This document shows positions 1 through 12,700 of a stretch of DNA of 31,076 nucleotides, in pieces. Each line of letters begins with the position of its first letter. Position 1 is the first letter of the stretch. The translations under genes were made by a program, and so were the position numbers. This stretch comes from Isoetes engelmannii (lineage: Eukaryota; Streptophyta; Lycopodiopsida; Isoetales; Isoetaceae). The notes under the pieces were generated by a model. That model was not told the DNA's origin and ran no database searches. It saw nothing but the letters and a program-made list of their open reading frames with translations. The stretch spans positions 1 through 31,076 of the forward strand of contig JAANSK020293711.1 in assembly GCA_011763485.2 (NCBI GenBank), read 5' to 3'.

Positions 1-1300
1 TGGGTTGGGAGGGGGGAGGGTGTGGCAGCAAGGACGCCTGTGTAGTGGGCTTATCTCTAGCCATATGCACACCAAATCTATCACTAATTGGGGGCGTATG
101 AGCCAAGGGCCTAAGAGCCATGGCGTGGGAACCAAGAAGAGTGCAGATTAAGAGGGCTGGGGTTGGTAGAGTAGTAGCTTAAGCACAAGAGTAGAATCAA
201 ACGGACTGAAGTCAAATTAGGGGCACTCAAGAGTGCTGCAGTAACCAAGCAAAGGAAGCGTGCTAGCCAAAATGGCGAGGGTGTTCTGCATGAGAACGGA
301 GCAAAAAAGGAACAAAGGGGGAGCATCGAACAATAGCTTAAAGAAGCAAGGATCAAAGGTGTTGCGCTCCTTAGGAAAATGAGGCCTGGAATTGAATTCA
401 GGGGAGCCAAAATAGGGGAGAGCGCAACACAATGTGTGACAGAGGCTACCCACTGTGGGTGCTGAAATTTCTTACTGATAAGGGTGGCATAGAGCGACTG
501 GAGAGCCTGGCAGCTACTGTAGTAGCCGATGCCAAGATTCTATCACCAATTTTGCATCCCGAAAGCAATCCAAATTCAAAGAAGCTAGCACGAAGCCACT
601 GGAGCAAACCCTTGCCGCTTGAGTGGCGTGATCAAGGCGACCTATTTGTCGAGTCTGGATGTGCTGAGGCTGTCGTTACGAAGCCAACCTTCAATCTGAC
701 CTCCCCTAGGATTCCCTGATCTGATCCTCCCGCTGAAGTTGAGGCGAAGAGTGCAAAGATGATGGCGCTGATGCTAAGGCTGAGAGTGCTAAGGCGCTGG
801 CGCTGGTAAACAATGTTCATGACATAAGCCAATTGTTATAAGTCCATTCTTGTTCATGACATAAAATCGTTGGTTGATGACATAAGTCAATGAACAAGCC
901 TCTCTATTTTCAAGCGTGCGAATATTAGAGATTATATTGAAAGATAAATACATCCAGTAATTTTGAAGATGCAGATGGATACAAAGAGATACAAGTCTTA
1001 ACAAGCTTAACCTGCTTCGCATTTGATTTGCCTTCAGATTCCAATAAAATAGAATATGTCAAGGTTACGAGGGGTAATTTTGGAGGTGCACAATTTAATG
1101 CTCATAAATCCTAATTCATAAGGTTTTTGCGCTTGAATGAGGGAGAAACTGTATACTACAAATCTAGCAGATCTGTTGCAAAGAGTATGATTTTATGTGC
1201 ATCACGGTATTATCTTAAATCCTAAATGGAGTTCAGATTTGGGAGTTCCACAAAAGTTTATTTACAATGGAAGCAACGAGTGCTAATAAATTGTAGCAAA
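1..1300. other. Intergenic stretch, no recognisable gene
   Basis: An open frame of 95 codons on the plus strand (432-719) and a 99-codon frame on the minus strand (111-410) are present. Neither shows a domain, motif or splice context that I recognise. The minus frame is leucine/serine/cysteine-rich in the way chance frames opposite purine-rich DNA often are. The first 30 bases are G-rich. I see no RNA gene or clear mobile element here. Confidence 0.4.
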
Positions 1301-1305
1301 GTCAA

Positions 1306-1463
1306 GTAGCAAGCTTAGCAATCATTGTGAAATACACAAACAAGGGAACATAGTCATGCTAAAAGGGTTTTCACTTCATTGATTCAGTAGCGAGCTTAGC
1401 AGTCATTGTGAAATACAGAAACAAGGGAACAGAGTCATGCTAAAAGGTTTTCACTTCATTGAT
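1306..1463. repeat. Two-copy tandem duplication, about 81-bp unit
   Basis: The segment beginning GTAGCAAGCTTAGCAATC at 1306 recurs at 1387 as GTAGCGAGCTTAGCAGTC. The two copies stay aligned through TTTTCACTTCATTGATT with only a few substitutions, so this is a recent local duplication. No coding content is apparent. Confidence 0.85.
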
Positions 1464-1816
1464 TTTTATGTTAATAGATTGATGATACAAATATTTGTAT
1501 ACATACCCAAATTTCATTTGTGTGGAAGACATCTATTGAGAAGCAACATATGAGTTACAATTATGTATTATAAATTCTTTAAGTTCAAAGCTAAGCAATT
1601 TTCCATATTAAAATATAACACACCTCTTCGATAATGCATTATTGTGGAAGCCATGTTAAAATTATTCCTAATGATCCTAGAGATACTAATCTTTTAGAGA
1701 TACTAACCTTTTAAATTATGACTAAGTTGTGATTTGTGATAATATTTGGCTTCAAAAGTGTCAAGAAGGAAATTTGGATTTGCATACATTATTTTTATTC
1801 TTGCTTTAGTTTTTAA

Positions 1817-2248
1817 GGAAACTAACTAAAATACCCTTATTGCAAAAATTATCAAATTGCCCTTAATGTTTTGCATTTGAAAAACAATGACAACAACTTT
1901 TTTGTGATGATCTAAATGCAAATGCAGTCTTCAAATGAATTGTAGACAACATTTAGATCTTTCCAATGATCATAAAAGCGCCTGAATTAGAATTGATATT
2001 GTAAAGTTATGCAATATTAAATTCATGGAAAATTTAAACACAAAAATGGTCATAACTTGAAAATGCAATTGTTACATCAAGTGATCTTATACTTGTTGGA
2101 AAAACCTCATTCTTTACGATTCATATGAAGGGTGTACTCCCATTTAAATCATCGCAAAAACATTATTGTAATTTTTATTGAAATGCCCCTCGGTCTAGAG
2201 GCAATTTAGTAATTTTTGCCAACTTTAAGATTATTTTGATAAGTTTCC
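1817..2248. mobile_element. Foldback (palindromic) MITE-like element, copy 1
   Basis: The left end GGAAACTAACTAAAATA at 1817 is matched in inverted orientation by the right end, read from 2248 on the minus strand as GGAAACTTATCAAAATA. The arms continue to pair imperfectly inward: GCAAAAATTATCAAATTGCC on the left against GGCAAAAATTACTAAATTGC on the right, then TGTGATGATCTAAATG against TGCGATGATTTAAATG. The centre is an AT-rich loop near 1990-2060. No open frame is present. The same arm sequence recurs at about 16760 and 24339-25062, so this is a family. A target-site duplication is not obvious. It is probably a non-autonomous DNA element. Confidence 0.7.
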
Positions 2249-2405
2249 CTAATTTTTATTTCGGATTTTTATCTCAAATTTTCTTCCAGATTCACAGCTG
2301 CTCAGATTTGTATACTAACTTCAGGGTTATTTTGATAAGTTTCCCTAATTTTTATTTCGGATTTTTATCTCGTATTCCAGATTCCCAGCTGCTCAGATTT
2401 GTATT
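2221..2405. repeat. Two-copy tandem duplication, 96-bp unit
   Basis: AACTTTAAGATTATTTTGAT at 2221 recurs at 2317 as AACTTCAGGGTTATTTTGAT. Both copies continue through TTCGGATTTTTATCTC and CAGCTGCTCAGATTTGTAT. The duplication overlaps the right edge of the foldback element at 1817-2248, so part of that element's terminus was copied with it. Confidence 0.85.
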
Positions 2406-2409
2406 TTGA

Positions 2410-3520
2410 TTTTGTTCCCAATGAAGCTGTAGTAGTTGCTTGGAGGCAGAGACCAAACACCACGGTTCCAAGATTAAATAGGCAGACTTTACCAACTAAG
2501 ACATCAACACCTCAACTTAGAGCGGATAATAACACTTATTGAAAACTTGCTAAAGATCAACGAAAAGAAGCTCGTAGGAGGCTAAGACGTCTGCTACCCT
2601 GACTTCTAAAGTTCCTCACCTCACCTCCCAGTCTGCTACTTCTAAAGTTCCTCTCACCTTCATTTCCTAAGAAAATACATCCTTTTCAAAACTACTCTGA
2701 AATCACAATATAAAACATGTCAAAACCCACCTACAAACTGTCCCCAGCTTGCAACTTGTTCTCATGAAATTTAGCTGGTCCTTTAAGCAATCTAGCTACA
2801 CCAGAGAAGCAATTACTTCACAAATACGCTTATACACCTTCCTCTAGACATTGCTCTCTTCATATCAGATAGAGTGCTACTTAACAAAGCATTAATTACA
2901 CATAAAAGCAATGATTAACTTTCACCCATGCTCTAACGAAAAACTGCACATTCGATTTTAAATTCTGCATTATACTCTTTTTCCAAATAACTTTGCCATC
3001 CGCCAAATAACTATAAGACCATATTTCCACGCACGAGGACTCTGGCCATCTGCCAGATACCTGATAACGTTATTTGCACATAAATTGCCAGCCACTGTCC
3101 ATGCACATCTACAGCTCTGGTACATACCCGATTCCTCGGTAGCTCTTAATTTTTGCAACAAAATTCAAACAATAGGCCCCTGTGCAATATCAGCTCTTCT
3201 ACATACCAGATTCCTCGGTAGCTCTTATTTTTTGCAACAAAATTGAAACAATAGGCCCTGTGCAATATACGAACCAACACAATAAGAATAATAAACATAA
3301 CCACCGATAGCTGATTCCCATTATGCTGTTGGGAAGCAACCAGAAAACCTCCGTAGCTTGAAAATAAGCCCGACTTTTACAAAACTCATAAGCTTAAATG
3401 CTTTACAAACTAAAAACATAAGGGGAACATTGCTACGATACACCAAAATCATGGGCAACATTTATCCTGCGTATGCCACATAGGATAACAGGAAAGATAT
3501 GAATAACCAATAACTAGACC
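2410..3520. other. Intergenic stretch downstream of the ABCC5-type gene
   Basis: This AT-rich DNA lies between the foldback element and the 3' side of the minus-strand transporter gene. The short frame on the minus strand at 2970-3161 has no recognisable features. Apart from the tandem duplication at 3112-3268 I see no gene here. Part of the region nearest 3520 could be transcribed as 3' UTR, but nothing in the sequence proves it. Confidence 0.4.
3112..3268. repeat. Two-copy tandem duplication, 79-bp unit
   Basis: The block starting CAGCTCTGGTACATACCCGA at 3112 recurs at 3191 as CAGCTCTTCTACATACCAGA. Both copies share CCTCGGTAGCTCTTA and CAATAGGCCC and end in CTGTGCAATAT. Divergence is low. 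Confidence 0.85.
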
Positions 3521-3675
3521 ATCTCTTCAACATGTTGACTCCTGAAGGAAACTCCAGCACCAACTTCCGAATGCAGAAGCCATTATCTTCGTTTAAGGAG
3601 CAAATATAGATCTGCCACAAACACCAATTAGAGCCAACACATTCAGGAAGTTAATTCCATATTTTAACTTCTTAA

Positions 3676-3681
3676 TTTATT
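3676..3681 (-). terminator. Candidate polyadenylation signal of the ABCC5-type gene
   Basis: TTTATT on the plus strand reads AATAAA on the minus strand, about 85 nt downstream of the TAG stop codon at 3766-3764. Position and hexamer fit a near-upstream polyadenylation element. The hexamer is common in AT-rich DNA, so the call rests on spacing. Confidence 0.4.
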
Positions 3682-3763
3682 GGCTTTACCTTCTTAAAGT
3701 ATTGGCCGCAACTGAATGCTAGACTCAAATGCCATTGCATGTCATTATCGTGTGAAGAAAAAC

Positions 3764-6700
3764 CTAAGCTGACTCCCTCCCTACAGTTGTCAAATCAGAA
3801 TAACTGCTTGACCTCACAGAATATTCTGTTACAAGCTTCAAAAACAGTGATGACTTGTCCTCCAAAAGCTTAATTGGAGTATCATACTCTGCAACTCTTC
3901 CTGTACTTAATCCAAAAAACTGTTTAAGCACTTTTAAGTTCCATTTCCATGCAGTAATTAACTTCATGATACATACCATCACTGAGAACTAGCACGAGGT
4001 CACTGTCAATCACAGTAGGGATACGATGGGCTACTGTAATCACTGTACAGTTAGCAAACTCTGCACGTATGGTCCTCTGGACAACCCCATCTGTTGCTGT
4101 GTCCACTGATGCTGTTGCTTCATCAAGAACCAGGATTCGGGTCCGTTTCAACAAGGCTCGGCCTAAACAAAATAGTTGCCGCTGTCCAACACTCCAGTTT
4201 TCTCCATTTTCCGACACTGAAAATTTAGATGTCTAAGACAAATTAAAAATGCAAGACGAATTTCAACAATAAACAGTAGCCTAACTCAAAAGGATTTGTA
4301 ACGTAACATGAATTTCAACAATAATGAACACTAGTCCAGCTCAAAGGATTAGTAAGCCAGACAACTCTGAAATAAATTCTTGCATAATTCCGTAACAACA
4401 CAGACAGGACAACTTAAGAATCCCCACCAGAACCATCTACATCTTCTATGCAAAAAACATTAAGTTAGTAACATAAGTGCGGGTCAATATCTCCATACAT
4501 CGAATGTCTTGACTTTAAATGCTACAGACGAGCTTCTGTTAACAATCAAGACATTGATAACATGGTAGGTAGTATTCTATATAGCTATGAGAACTTTCCC
4601 TTGTAAGCAATACTGCACTTAATCTTCTAATTTTAAGACTTGTGTGAACCCTCTAGACTAAATGGGGTCAATTTTTGTTAACAGTTTATAGAACTGAAAT
4701 ATTGACCATCTGGAACCATCCTGAATTTGAAGTCCATAAGCTCTACTCACTCAACTACGCTTCAATTAAGTCTTGAGAACAGTGATGGCTCCCCAGCTTG
4801 AGGCAATCATCATCGAGCCTCTGTGTTCCTATGCACCTATGCTTCCCTAGTAACCATGGCAAGAAGCCATTCAAGCTGTTCCTATACTCATGTTATGTCA
4901 GGTTCAACACACAATTTCTTTTGGAATCCAGAAAAGGAGCTTGCATAACTTTGATATCATGCAAAACAAGACATGCACTTGGTTTGACAGCCTAATTCCA
5001 ACCACTCCTAAGAACCTTGGACACTCACCTAGGGAATCAAGCTTGTCTTCTTTTGAACGCAGCACATCCCCAAGCTGGCACTTGTCGAGTGCCTGCAATG
5101 TTGCAACAGATTTTCAGCATACAAAGTATTAACATCCATGCACACTCCTCTATAAGATGGTGATGATAACATGATCCTTATTCTTATTTCAGACATTATA
5201 TGTGATCTCAAAATGGTTGAATCAGAAGAACATTTTATTTTTACCTGCCCAACCTACTACATTATTGGAAGGAGAGATACCATTTTTAGAGACCCCACAT
5301 CTCTACACGGCAGCTGGTGGATTATTGATCAGAAATGTGTCTTCTCACTTTGTATATGAACTATCCCTAGAAAGGAGAAACATACTCAAACAAAAGAATG
5401 CAATGAGCTTGAAGCAAACAGAAATAACCAATTTCTTTTCATCTGAGAAAACGATGATAAGATGATGGTGGAGGCATCACAGGAGAGAAAGTATCTTCAC
5501 CCTAAAGGCTTGATTTTGGCACTATCTAAGAAGATAAAACAATCAGGGGTTGCAGAACATATGTCTTCCCAGAAGAGGCCAAGCATCAAGAATCAAAGCA
5601 AGTCAAAAAGGGGTACTATGAATTACTTTGCAGCAGTCACGGGAACATTGGGCTGCTACTATCAAACCCTACCTGAGCAGATTTTTACTATAAGTTCTAT
5701 TAGATTAGTAATTTGTTTGTATACTTTAGAGAACAGGGGGGTTTTCCTCCTGAAGGTCTTAAATCTTGTATGTGTTATGGTCTCATAGACCCTTTGGGTC
5801 TTCTGTAGACGTGAATACTTCTTTCTTTCTTTCAATGTAGCCATCTAAAAGGACATATATTCACTTGATTCTGGCTCCAATATTTATCAGCAGCTACTCA
5901 CCAGCTTCACCTGCCACTAACTTGAAATCTAAATCATGGCCACATTTAAAGCATCAGCCTCCCCTAACTGCAGCAAAATTTGGCTGATGAATCCACCAAA
6001 CAAGGCGCAAAAAATACCTCCCAAATTTCCGCATCCGAATGTTCCTCAAGTGGATCGAGATTTCCACGCACTGTCCCTTCAAAGAGAGTTGGATCCTGAG
6101 GGATAATGCTTAATCTTGCACGTAGGTCGTGCAATCCCATTGCACATACATCCAAACCATCAATAAAAATAGTCCCGCCAACTGGCTCAACAACTCTGAA
6201 GAGCGCCTGAATAAGTGTCGACTTCCCACTTCCAGTCCTGCCAACAATTCCAACTTTTTTTCCTCCAGGAAACGTGCAAGTAATCCCATGTAAAACTACT
6301 GGGGTTCGCGGACTATATTGCACCTGAATAGCATCATCAACTTTATAAGACAACAAACGAATTATAATATGCAACACGACAAATACTCAAATAGCTCAAA
6401 ACCTAGTATCTTCCATAATCTTACAGCAAAAATGTTCACAGGAGCATGGATACCGAATTTCGACAAAAATTCAGCTATGCACGGTCTGCAGCTATATGCA
6501 TGGACATGAATAGATAGCACACATGTTCATGGGCATGATTCTTAAATATAATATCAAGTTCATGGCATTGACTGAATTAATATATGCGGCGATAATGTTA
6601 TGAGGGAAAAGTGCCACCTGCCAATGCTGGTCAACTAGAAATTAAAATAAAAAGATATTAAATGTCTCACCTTGAGATCCTGGATATCCACTCTGCCCCG

Positions 6701-9700
6701 GAAAGGCCAATCTCGTGGAGGACGGCGATCTTCCACAATCAAAGGTGCCTCACTTGGAATGCGAGTATACTGTTGAATCCTCTCCACAGAGATAATTTTG
6801 TTCTCCAGTTTGCACAAGCTAAGCACCCATCTTGATTGTCTTGCATTCAGTGTCAACCCATAAGTTACTGCAAGCCCAGCCATGCCTAGAGAAAAAGACG
6901 TACAAATTGTTTTCAGGCTATGGACAATTGCCAGAGAACAAAGGCATTAAATGGCTAAATAACTTCTTACTTGCATCAATTGCCCCCATCGGTAAACTAA
7001 CGAGTAATGCCATTGAAAAGGCAAACACGCAAGTAGACAGAAGTTCCATGCGCAAACAAAGCCATTCAATTGTTGCAAAGCTGTGAAAGTATGGACGTGA
7101 ATAGGAATCAAAAAGTTCCATATTGGTCTTGATAAACCGTTGTTCTTGGCCAAAACCCCTTATCGTTGATGCTCCTGTTATAGACTCACCGTAATGATGT
7201 ATTATTGGGGCTTTCTGAGTTCCTACAAGGCGTGACAACTCTCTTGCTGATGCCATGTAATATTGCTGCAAACAATGTAGAAGATTGGTCCACCAGTAGA
7301 GAAAGCAAGAGCAACGTATAGTAATTAACAAACGGGGAACAGTAACTCAACCTTCCAATGAATGACATTTAACAAAGCACTCTCTTAATTAATGTAAATA
7401 AGTAGTTCTTTGACAACCAACAAATAGATAAAGATAATCAACAAAAGGGGAGCAGCAACTCAACCTTCCAATGATTGACATTAGACAAGCACTCCATTCC
7501 ATTAATACCTACTAATGTCAATCAGTATTACTTGACAACCAACAGACAAATAAAAACAAATACTACATTATTGTCGTTCATTATTGCATTTATACTACCA
7601 GTCAGTCAACATTCCCAAAACAGAATTAAAAAAATTGATGACCCATCTTACAATTTGCCAGATACGTATGATCTCTTTTATCATTAGCCACTAATTTTGG
7701 CAACTATTACAGTTGCCTGTTTATGTTGTAAGGAAGAGAAGTACTATACTTGCATCCAGACGCATATGACAACAACTGTCAGGAAAAGCAGCACCACTTG
7801 CCATGTGACCCGTGTCATAACTCCAACTATACCAAGTAATTGAATAGTTGTTGAAGCAAAACCCCCAAGCCTAAAAGGAATATCCAAGTCAACAACACTC
7901 TGGTCTGTAGATGCCTGTTATATGAGACCCATAACACCACATAAATCCATGGCAAATTGAACAGGAATAATAACTACTGGAATCACATGCAACAACTTAA
8001 AAAGTAAAACATGCATGGAAGGTCAATTTTGAGAAATCAGTGATATGCAAACATGCAAAAATCACAGCCCAAAAAAAAAGAACTAGACTAGACCACATTT
8101 TGGTACATAGTATGCAATATTAGATACCTTAGTTTATCTCAGAAGTATGACCTAAGAAATTCAGAAAGAGTTTATCTCAGAGTGAAACCTAAGAAGTTTA
8201 GAGAAGCTGCCATCCTTACAAAGCATTCATTATAGAAAACTAACATAGCATCCACCGACTTAAAACATACAAAGCTCTAGCAGCTGAGGCAGCAACCTAA
8301 TGTAACTTTTCAATCCAGAATATGCATTGTATGCACAATATGTCCGAAGATTATTACCCGATTCAAAATTCGACCAGCAGGTGTAGAATCAAAAAAAGAC
8401 ATTGGAGCTCGAAAAATACACCGATGCATGCTCAGAAACAGCTTCTGTGCTGTTACAAGACCAAAAAGGGACACCAACAGAGCACGGGCAAACACAAATA
8501 TTGAACTGCCAAATGCAAGCCCCATATATACACAAATGAGCAAAACATTGCTCGCCTTAGCAGGCACCCCATCAGCAACTGGACTTGCCCATGCCATCCA
8601 CCAATTGCTACCTATCTGTAAGAGTTGAAATGCTGTCTGTGAAAGAAGAATCAGGGGTATCAATGCACCTCGGTAGGCTGCTGTCAAATATGACCAATAC
8701 ACCTTCATGTTAATACTCCCCTTCTCTCTCTCCTCGTCTTGCACAAGCTGGCCTTTCCTTTTCCGGTCTTTCTTACTGGCAGTTTTGTGCAATTTCTTGC
8801 TGCAAGTTTTGTTCAACTTTCCACCTTTATCTACAGAAGGTTGTTTCTCCATTTTTTTTCTCTTGACTTTATTCATTTCACATGTGATAGGATAATCATC
8901 TTCACACGACTTCAGGCCTTCTTCCTCGTCAATGGTAACTTCCAAATCCTTTTCTTCATCATCCTCCAATAAGTACTCATTGAGGTCCATAGCTTCTATA
9001 GCTTCATTATGTGCTTCCACTAGTGCAGTAAAATCTGTGCCTGCTTGTAGCAGCTCATCATATTTACCCGCTTGGGTAATTTCACCATTGCGCATAACCT
9101 GCAGATTTGTTATATGACAACTATGTTGAGATGGGAAAGCATTTCATCCATAAACAAAAACAACAAATTTCAGACAACCTTGTAGTATAAAGCATCAAAC
9201 ATGCCCATGTAAATTCTTTAACAATTGCTTGATGGATGCTACATCTTGTAACGATATAAACATGACAAATATGCGGCGCTGCACGCTTTCGAGTAAAGTT
9301 AGTTTGAAGAAGAAGGGAGGGAAGGAATGAAAAGGAAAGAAAGAATCATTTGGTAACTTCGTAGACCCATCTACGGGTCTATAAAACCCATAATACTTGT
9401 AATATGAATAGATAAGAACATCCTGAACAGCTAGGGCCAAGAATAGCACCTCCTAGTAAGTAACCTAATACAAAATATAATGAAACTAAAGATTGAAGAA
9501 ACTCAGAAGCAGAATATGAAGTGACATTGTTGTTCCTTTTCTATTGAGCTGCCTGCAAAATATGAAGTGACATTGTTGTTCCTTTTCTATTGAGCTGCCT
9601 GCTTAACTCTTTTTAAAAGACCTTCAAGGACATTCTGCTCCTGGTGGTGGACGCGGGTCAGATTTCCAATTATAGCTCTTTTCATCACTGATAAAGAAAA

Positions 9701-12700
9701 AAGTTATTTGTGACTTTGAGCAATATTACTCCTGCTTAGAGTCCAGGCCAGCCTGTTGCTTAGTTCAGTCATTTCTCAACGGTAAAGAGCGAGATATTTC
9801 TGATCTGCAAATCTGATTAGCCTTGTTAAGGACGTAGGCTCCCGGAAGAGGAGGGACGATAGAAAGCCAGAAAACAATGATGGCAATGTCATTTCCTGTT
9901 TAGAATGTAACAAGAAACAACCATGGACCTTTGCTACCAAACTAAATGAAACAACATTTTCCAGAGAACCAAAGAACCAACACACTCACCAGAATATGGT
10001 CTGCCGCAGCCAAGAATTCGACCTGATGGGTCACAAATATGACGGTTTTCGATGCTAAAGCTCCCAGCAAATATTTCTGCAAAATCAGGGTTATTTTAGT
10101 TAGATTACAGAAGACCAGAATGGTTCATAAGTTTCCTTAAATGAGGAAATTAAAAACATAGAAAAACAGAACCATTATCAGCAGACGAGGAAACCTCATG
10201 CTTCCACATACACATACATGAAACACAGGCTATAGCCGAAGTCAGAAAGAGGATATCAAGCACCTCACAATCACAAAAGGATATATGCACCTTACAATTG
10301 CAAATGTCTAATTCAACATAATGCTTAATGCAGCTGGTCCTCATTAAGACAGCAATAGGAAGGAATCGCTTGTCAAGACCACATCCTGTGGCATATCAGT
10401 CCTTTGAAACACAGGCTATGGCCAAGTCACAAAAAAAAAGATAGCACCTTACAACTGCAAAGGTTTCAGTGTAATTCAAGACAGATACTTAATGCAACAG
10501 GGTACACATTCAGTAGGAAGCAAACCTTAGTCCACATAACATCCTGGACAGGACATACTAAGAGACCTAGTGCACACTAAATCACTAGCAAAAACAAGCT
10601 CCAAAGAGATAGCCTCTAATCATGCTTGGGCACCTTAAATAGTTCCGTTCCAGTATGGGCATCCACTGCGCTGAATGGATCATCCAGAAGATAAATGTCT
10701 GCATCATGATACAAAGCACGGGCAAGCTGTATCCTCTGCTTTTGGCCTCCACTCAAATTTATACCTCTCTCTCCTATCTCTGTCTGGTCGCCATAAATGA
10801 AAAGCTCCATATCCTTCTTCAGAGCACAAACCTGAAGGCACTTTTCATATTTTGCCTTGTCCATTGGTTTACCAAACAGAATATTATCTTGTATTTTGCC
10901 AGATTGAATCCACGGCGATTGTGAAACATATGCCGTTGAACCAGATACTCTCACCTGAAAAGATAAAACACCACAAATGCTAAAAGTAAAGAATAAGAAT
11001 GTACTGTTTACATCAAATTCAAAAACATCCTCCATTGCCATAAAAACACCATAGATATCTCAGTGTATGTACAAGCAGAGAAACTACATAATGGACCAAT
11101 TAAACCTCATAAAAGCATTCGATCCTTTGATAAGAATCAGGCAAAATGAAAGGTGTCCTTAGTTCACTAGTGTGTTTGCTCAAAAAGCTTACATTCGCGA
11201 GCTTGGATTACATTAAGCACCATGGATTGCAAAAATTAATCATAGGTTAGCGCAAGGAATGAAGCGGCCCGGCAAGAGAGACAAGACAATTGACATAAAG
11301 GACTACTCCAACGTTCCAAAAGCATTTGAATTTAAAAAAAAAGGCATCCTTGATTCATCTGGAAGGAAAAGCTCGCATACTCCAGCTCGGCATAACACTA
11401 AACGATATGGAAAATTACAAGCTAAATGTAAAGAGTGTTTCCAACTCTTAAGGCAGAAGAAAGAAATTCCAGCAGGAAGCATACAGAGAATGAACTTCCA
11501 ATAGGAAGCAAGAAATTAATTAGCTCACAAGTATTACTAGGTTAACTTACCGTGCCTGAGAGCTTTGGCATCTCCCCTAAAATACACGAAAGAAGGCTTG
11601 ATTTCCCTGAACCTACAACACCGCAAACTGCTACGCGCATGCACCTTTTCACAGTAATGTTAACTCCTGCAAGAGTAGGTGCTTCAGCTGTAGGATCCCA
11701 ACTGAACATCCCTTCTTGTATCTCAATAGCAACATCAGATAAACCATCCCCATTCACTTTTTCTCTCAATATTGACATGGAATCATCATGTTCAAGTTCT
11801 TCCTCTTGCAAAAATATCCATAATCTGTCAAGAGAGACTCTTGTTTGGGCAATGGTCGAGACAAGGTCAGGAATATTACGCAGAGGCTCTTGAAGGACCC
11901 TAAAAGTTGCTAATGCTGAAAGAATTCTTCCTGCTGTAAGGGGGATGCCCATTAAAATACATGTGCCAAATGTAACAACAGACACGAACATGGGTGCCCC
12001 CCAAAATATAAAAGTGACAGCCGCTTGAGAGAACAGAGCCTTTTGCAGCCATCTATACTCTTCAGCTCTAAGATTTTCAAGTTTATTCAAGTATCTCGTC
12101 TCCCATGCCTGTAGTTTAAGTATTCTCATACTACGTAAGCATTCTGACGTAGCCTTCATTCTTTCATCTTTTGCTGACATCAACTTATCCTGGAATTCCT
12201 CTTGCATCTTTGCTAATGGTATGTTGCCAGTAATAGAAACAAAAGTTGCAATTAGAGTGGCGCAGGATGCCCAACCAACACTCCTAACAAGAACAATCAT
12301 TGCAAGAAGAATCTGTAAGGGAAGAACCCACGTATCATGCAAGTACCAAGAAAAATCACCAACACGCTGCACATCGACAGCCATATAATTGATTATTTCA
12401 CCACTTGTATGACTCTGCCTAGCAGGACTGGAGAGCCTCAAACCTTTGTGATATACAAAAGCAGTCAAAGCAGATCTAACATGCAGCCCCAAGACATCTA
12501 TCCCCATATACCACTGGCGCTGTGAGAGGCTCTCTATTAGCTTTGAACCAAAGAAAAGAAGAGCTAATACAAGTCCTTCATTAGCAAATCTTCGTCTACC
12601 TCCAAGATATTCAACGAAATCATTAAGAGAATATGGGCCAACATATGAGGCAAGAACATTTATAAAGGCAAACAAAGCACCCCAAGCAGCTTCCCTCCAA

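Noticed and set aside
11552-11893. 113-codon plus-strand frame opposite ABCC5 exon 1
   Set aside because: It is the antisense shadow of the conserved NBD1 and TMD1 coding sequence and has no motif of its own.
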